Shown in pieces: positions 63,577-64,000 of a stretch of DNA of 64,000 nt. Source of the stretch: an uncultured Rhodopila sp. (GTDB lineage Bacteria; Pseudomonadota; Alphaproteobacteria; Acetobacterales; Acetobacteraceae); NCBI RefSeq assembly GCF_903915725.1, contig NZ_CAIWTY010000095.1:48182-112181 (forward strand), in the 5' to 3' direction. A program made the translations under genes and the position numbers. The stretch's first letter is position 1, and the number at the start of each line of letters is the position of its first letter. Under the pieces are notes generated by a model that searched no databases, was not told where the DNA came from, and saw only the letters and a program-made list of their open reading frames with translations.

Positions 63577-64000
63577 CCGGCAGAATCCGGTCGAGCCCGC
63601 GCGAGCCGCGACAAGGTCGGCTGGCAATCCGGGGCGCTGCGGCGCCTGCAAAACACTCGGCATGGCTCCGTCTCCTCCAAACGTCGTTCGGACTCCTGCA
63701 ACAGGAGTCCGGCGGCCAGCCCATTCCATCGCAGTCCACAGCAGATCGGCGTCTTTGGACAGTGCCGGGTTGAGACACATTTATGTGCATGCCGCGTACA
63801 CCAATCCGGGCAGCATGATCCGGCAACAGACGGATTTTGACCGGGACCCCGGGTTCATTAGCAGCAGTTCTCATTATGGTCGGACCACAGGCTGTGCGAC
63901 CCTTGGCCTGCCGTTCCGGCGCTTTCGGACGATCTGAGACCGCCGGATTGAGTCCCGGACGCAACAGCGCCGGACGAACTGCCTGCCCGCCATCAGTTTC
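63577..64000. other. 424-base end region without a supported gene
   Basis: Frames on both strands lack ribosome sites and family patterns. An internal GGACTCCTG-CAA-CAGGAGTCC hairpin lies near 63690-63710. The rest of the operon's upstream control region may be here. Confidence 0.4.

Overview
The window looks like chromosomal DNA of a GC-rich alphaproteobacterium. A GapR (DUF2312) gene, an isolated CoxG/MoxR pair, a DUF1127 gene beside a LysR gene, a GTA-type holin with a GH108 lysozyme, and a class III PHA synthase all fit this. An acetic-acid-bacterium/Rhodospirillales relative (Acetobacteraceae-like) is my best guess, by inference only. I saw no rRNA, tRNA, CRISPR array or intact transposase. 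Layout, left to right. 1-2.1 kb: the end of an OmpA-like gene, small unknown genes, and a decayed stretch with a broken copy of the OmpA-like signal peptide and remains of a membrane-protein gene. 2.1-8.4 kb: MoxR-type ATPase and CoxG, a Ser/Thr/Gly-rich protein, gapR, a DUF1244 gene, glycerate 2-kinase and pyruvate kinase. 8.5-13.6 kb: DUF433 and HigA-like genes without partners, then a compact asparagine/aspartate unit (aspartase, dicarboxylate/amino-acid symporter, exported asparaginase), closed by a broken second copy of the HigA-like gene. 13.6-35 kb: ordinary accessory and housekeeping genes. These are an amino-acid dehydrogenase, an RsbW-like ATPase, a GSAM-like aminotransferase, apt, a CmcJ-family enzyme with a divergent TetR gene, a nucleoside transporter, an alcohol dehydrogenase, a P450, LysR/DUF1127, a sulfotransferase, an MlaC/HpnM-like protein, NDH-2 and a holin/lysozyme pair, interspersed with several small exported proteins. 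35-45.6 kb: a REP-like repeat cluster and then CoA/acyl metabolism. It holds an acyl-CoA dehydrogenase, a Crp/Fnr regulator divergent from a quinone oxidoreductase across an FNR-type box, a DUF35 protein, a thiolase-like protein, a CaiB-type CoA-transferase, a TPP enzyme and threonine aldolase. 45.6-63.5 kb: one run of 16 minus-strand genes with overlaps or short gaps. In transcription order they are: an MHS-type transporter, type II dehydroquinase, a Gfo/Idh/MocA oxidoreductase, 3-dehydroshikimate dehydratase, pcaH, pcaG, a divergent shikimate dehydrogenase, phaE, phaC, pcaD, pcaB, a lipocalin-like protein, an SDR, an acyl-CoA synthetase, a FadB-like fusion and a solute-binding protein. It should import quinate/shikimate-type compounds, turn them into protocatechuate, cleave the ring and start the beta-ketoadipate route. 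The last 0.5 kb has promoter-like motifs and nothing else I can support. The most interesting points are the PHA synthase genes inside the protocatechuate operon, the lack of recognisable pcaC/pcaIJ/pcaF there, the HigA repeats around the Asn/Asp unit, the FNR box matched by the neighbouring regulator's recognition helix, and the isolated lysis pair.
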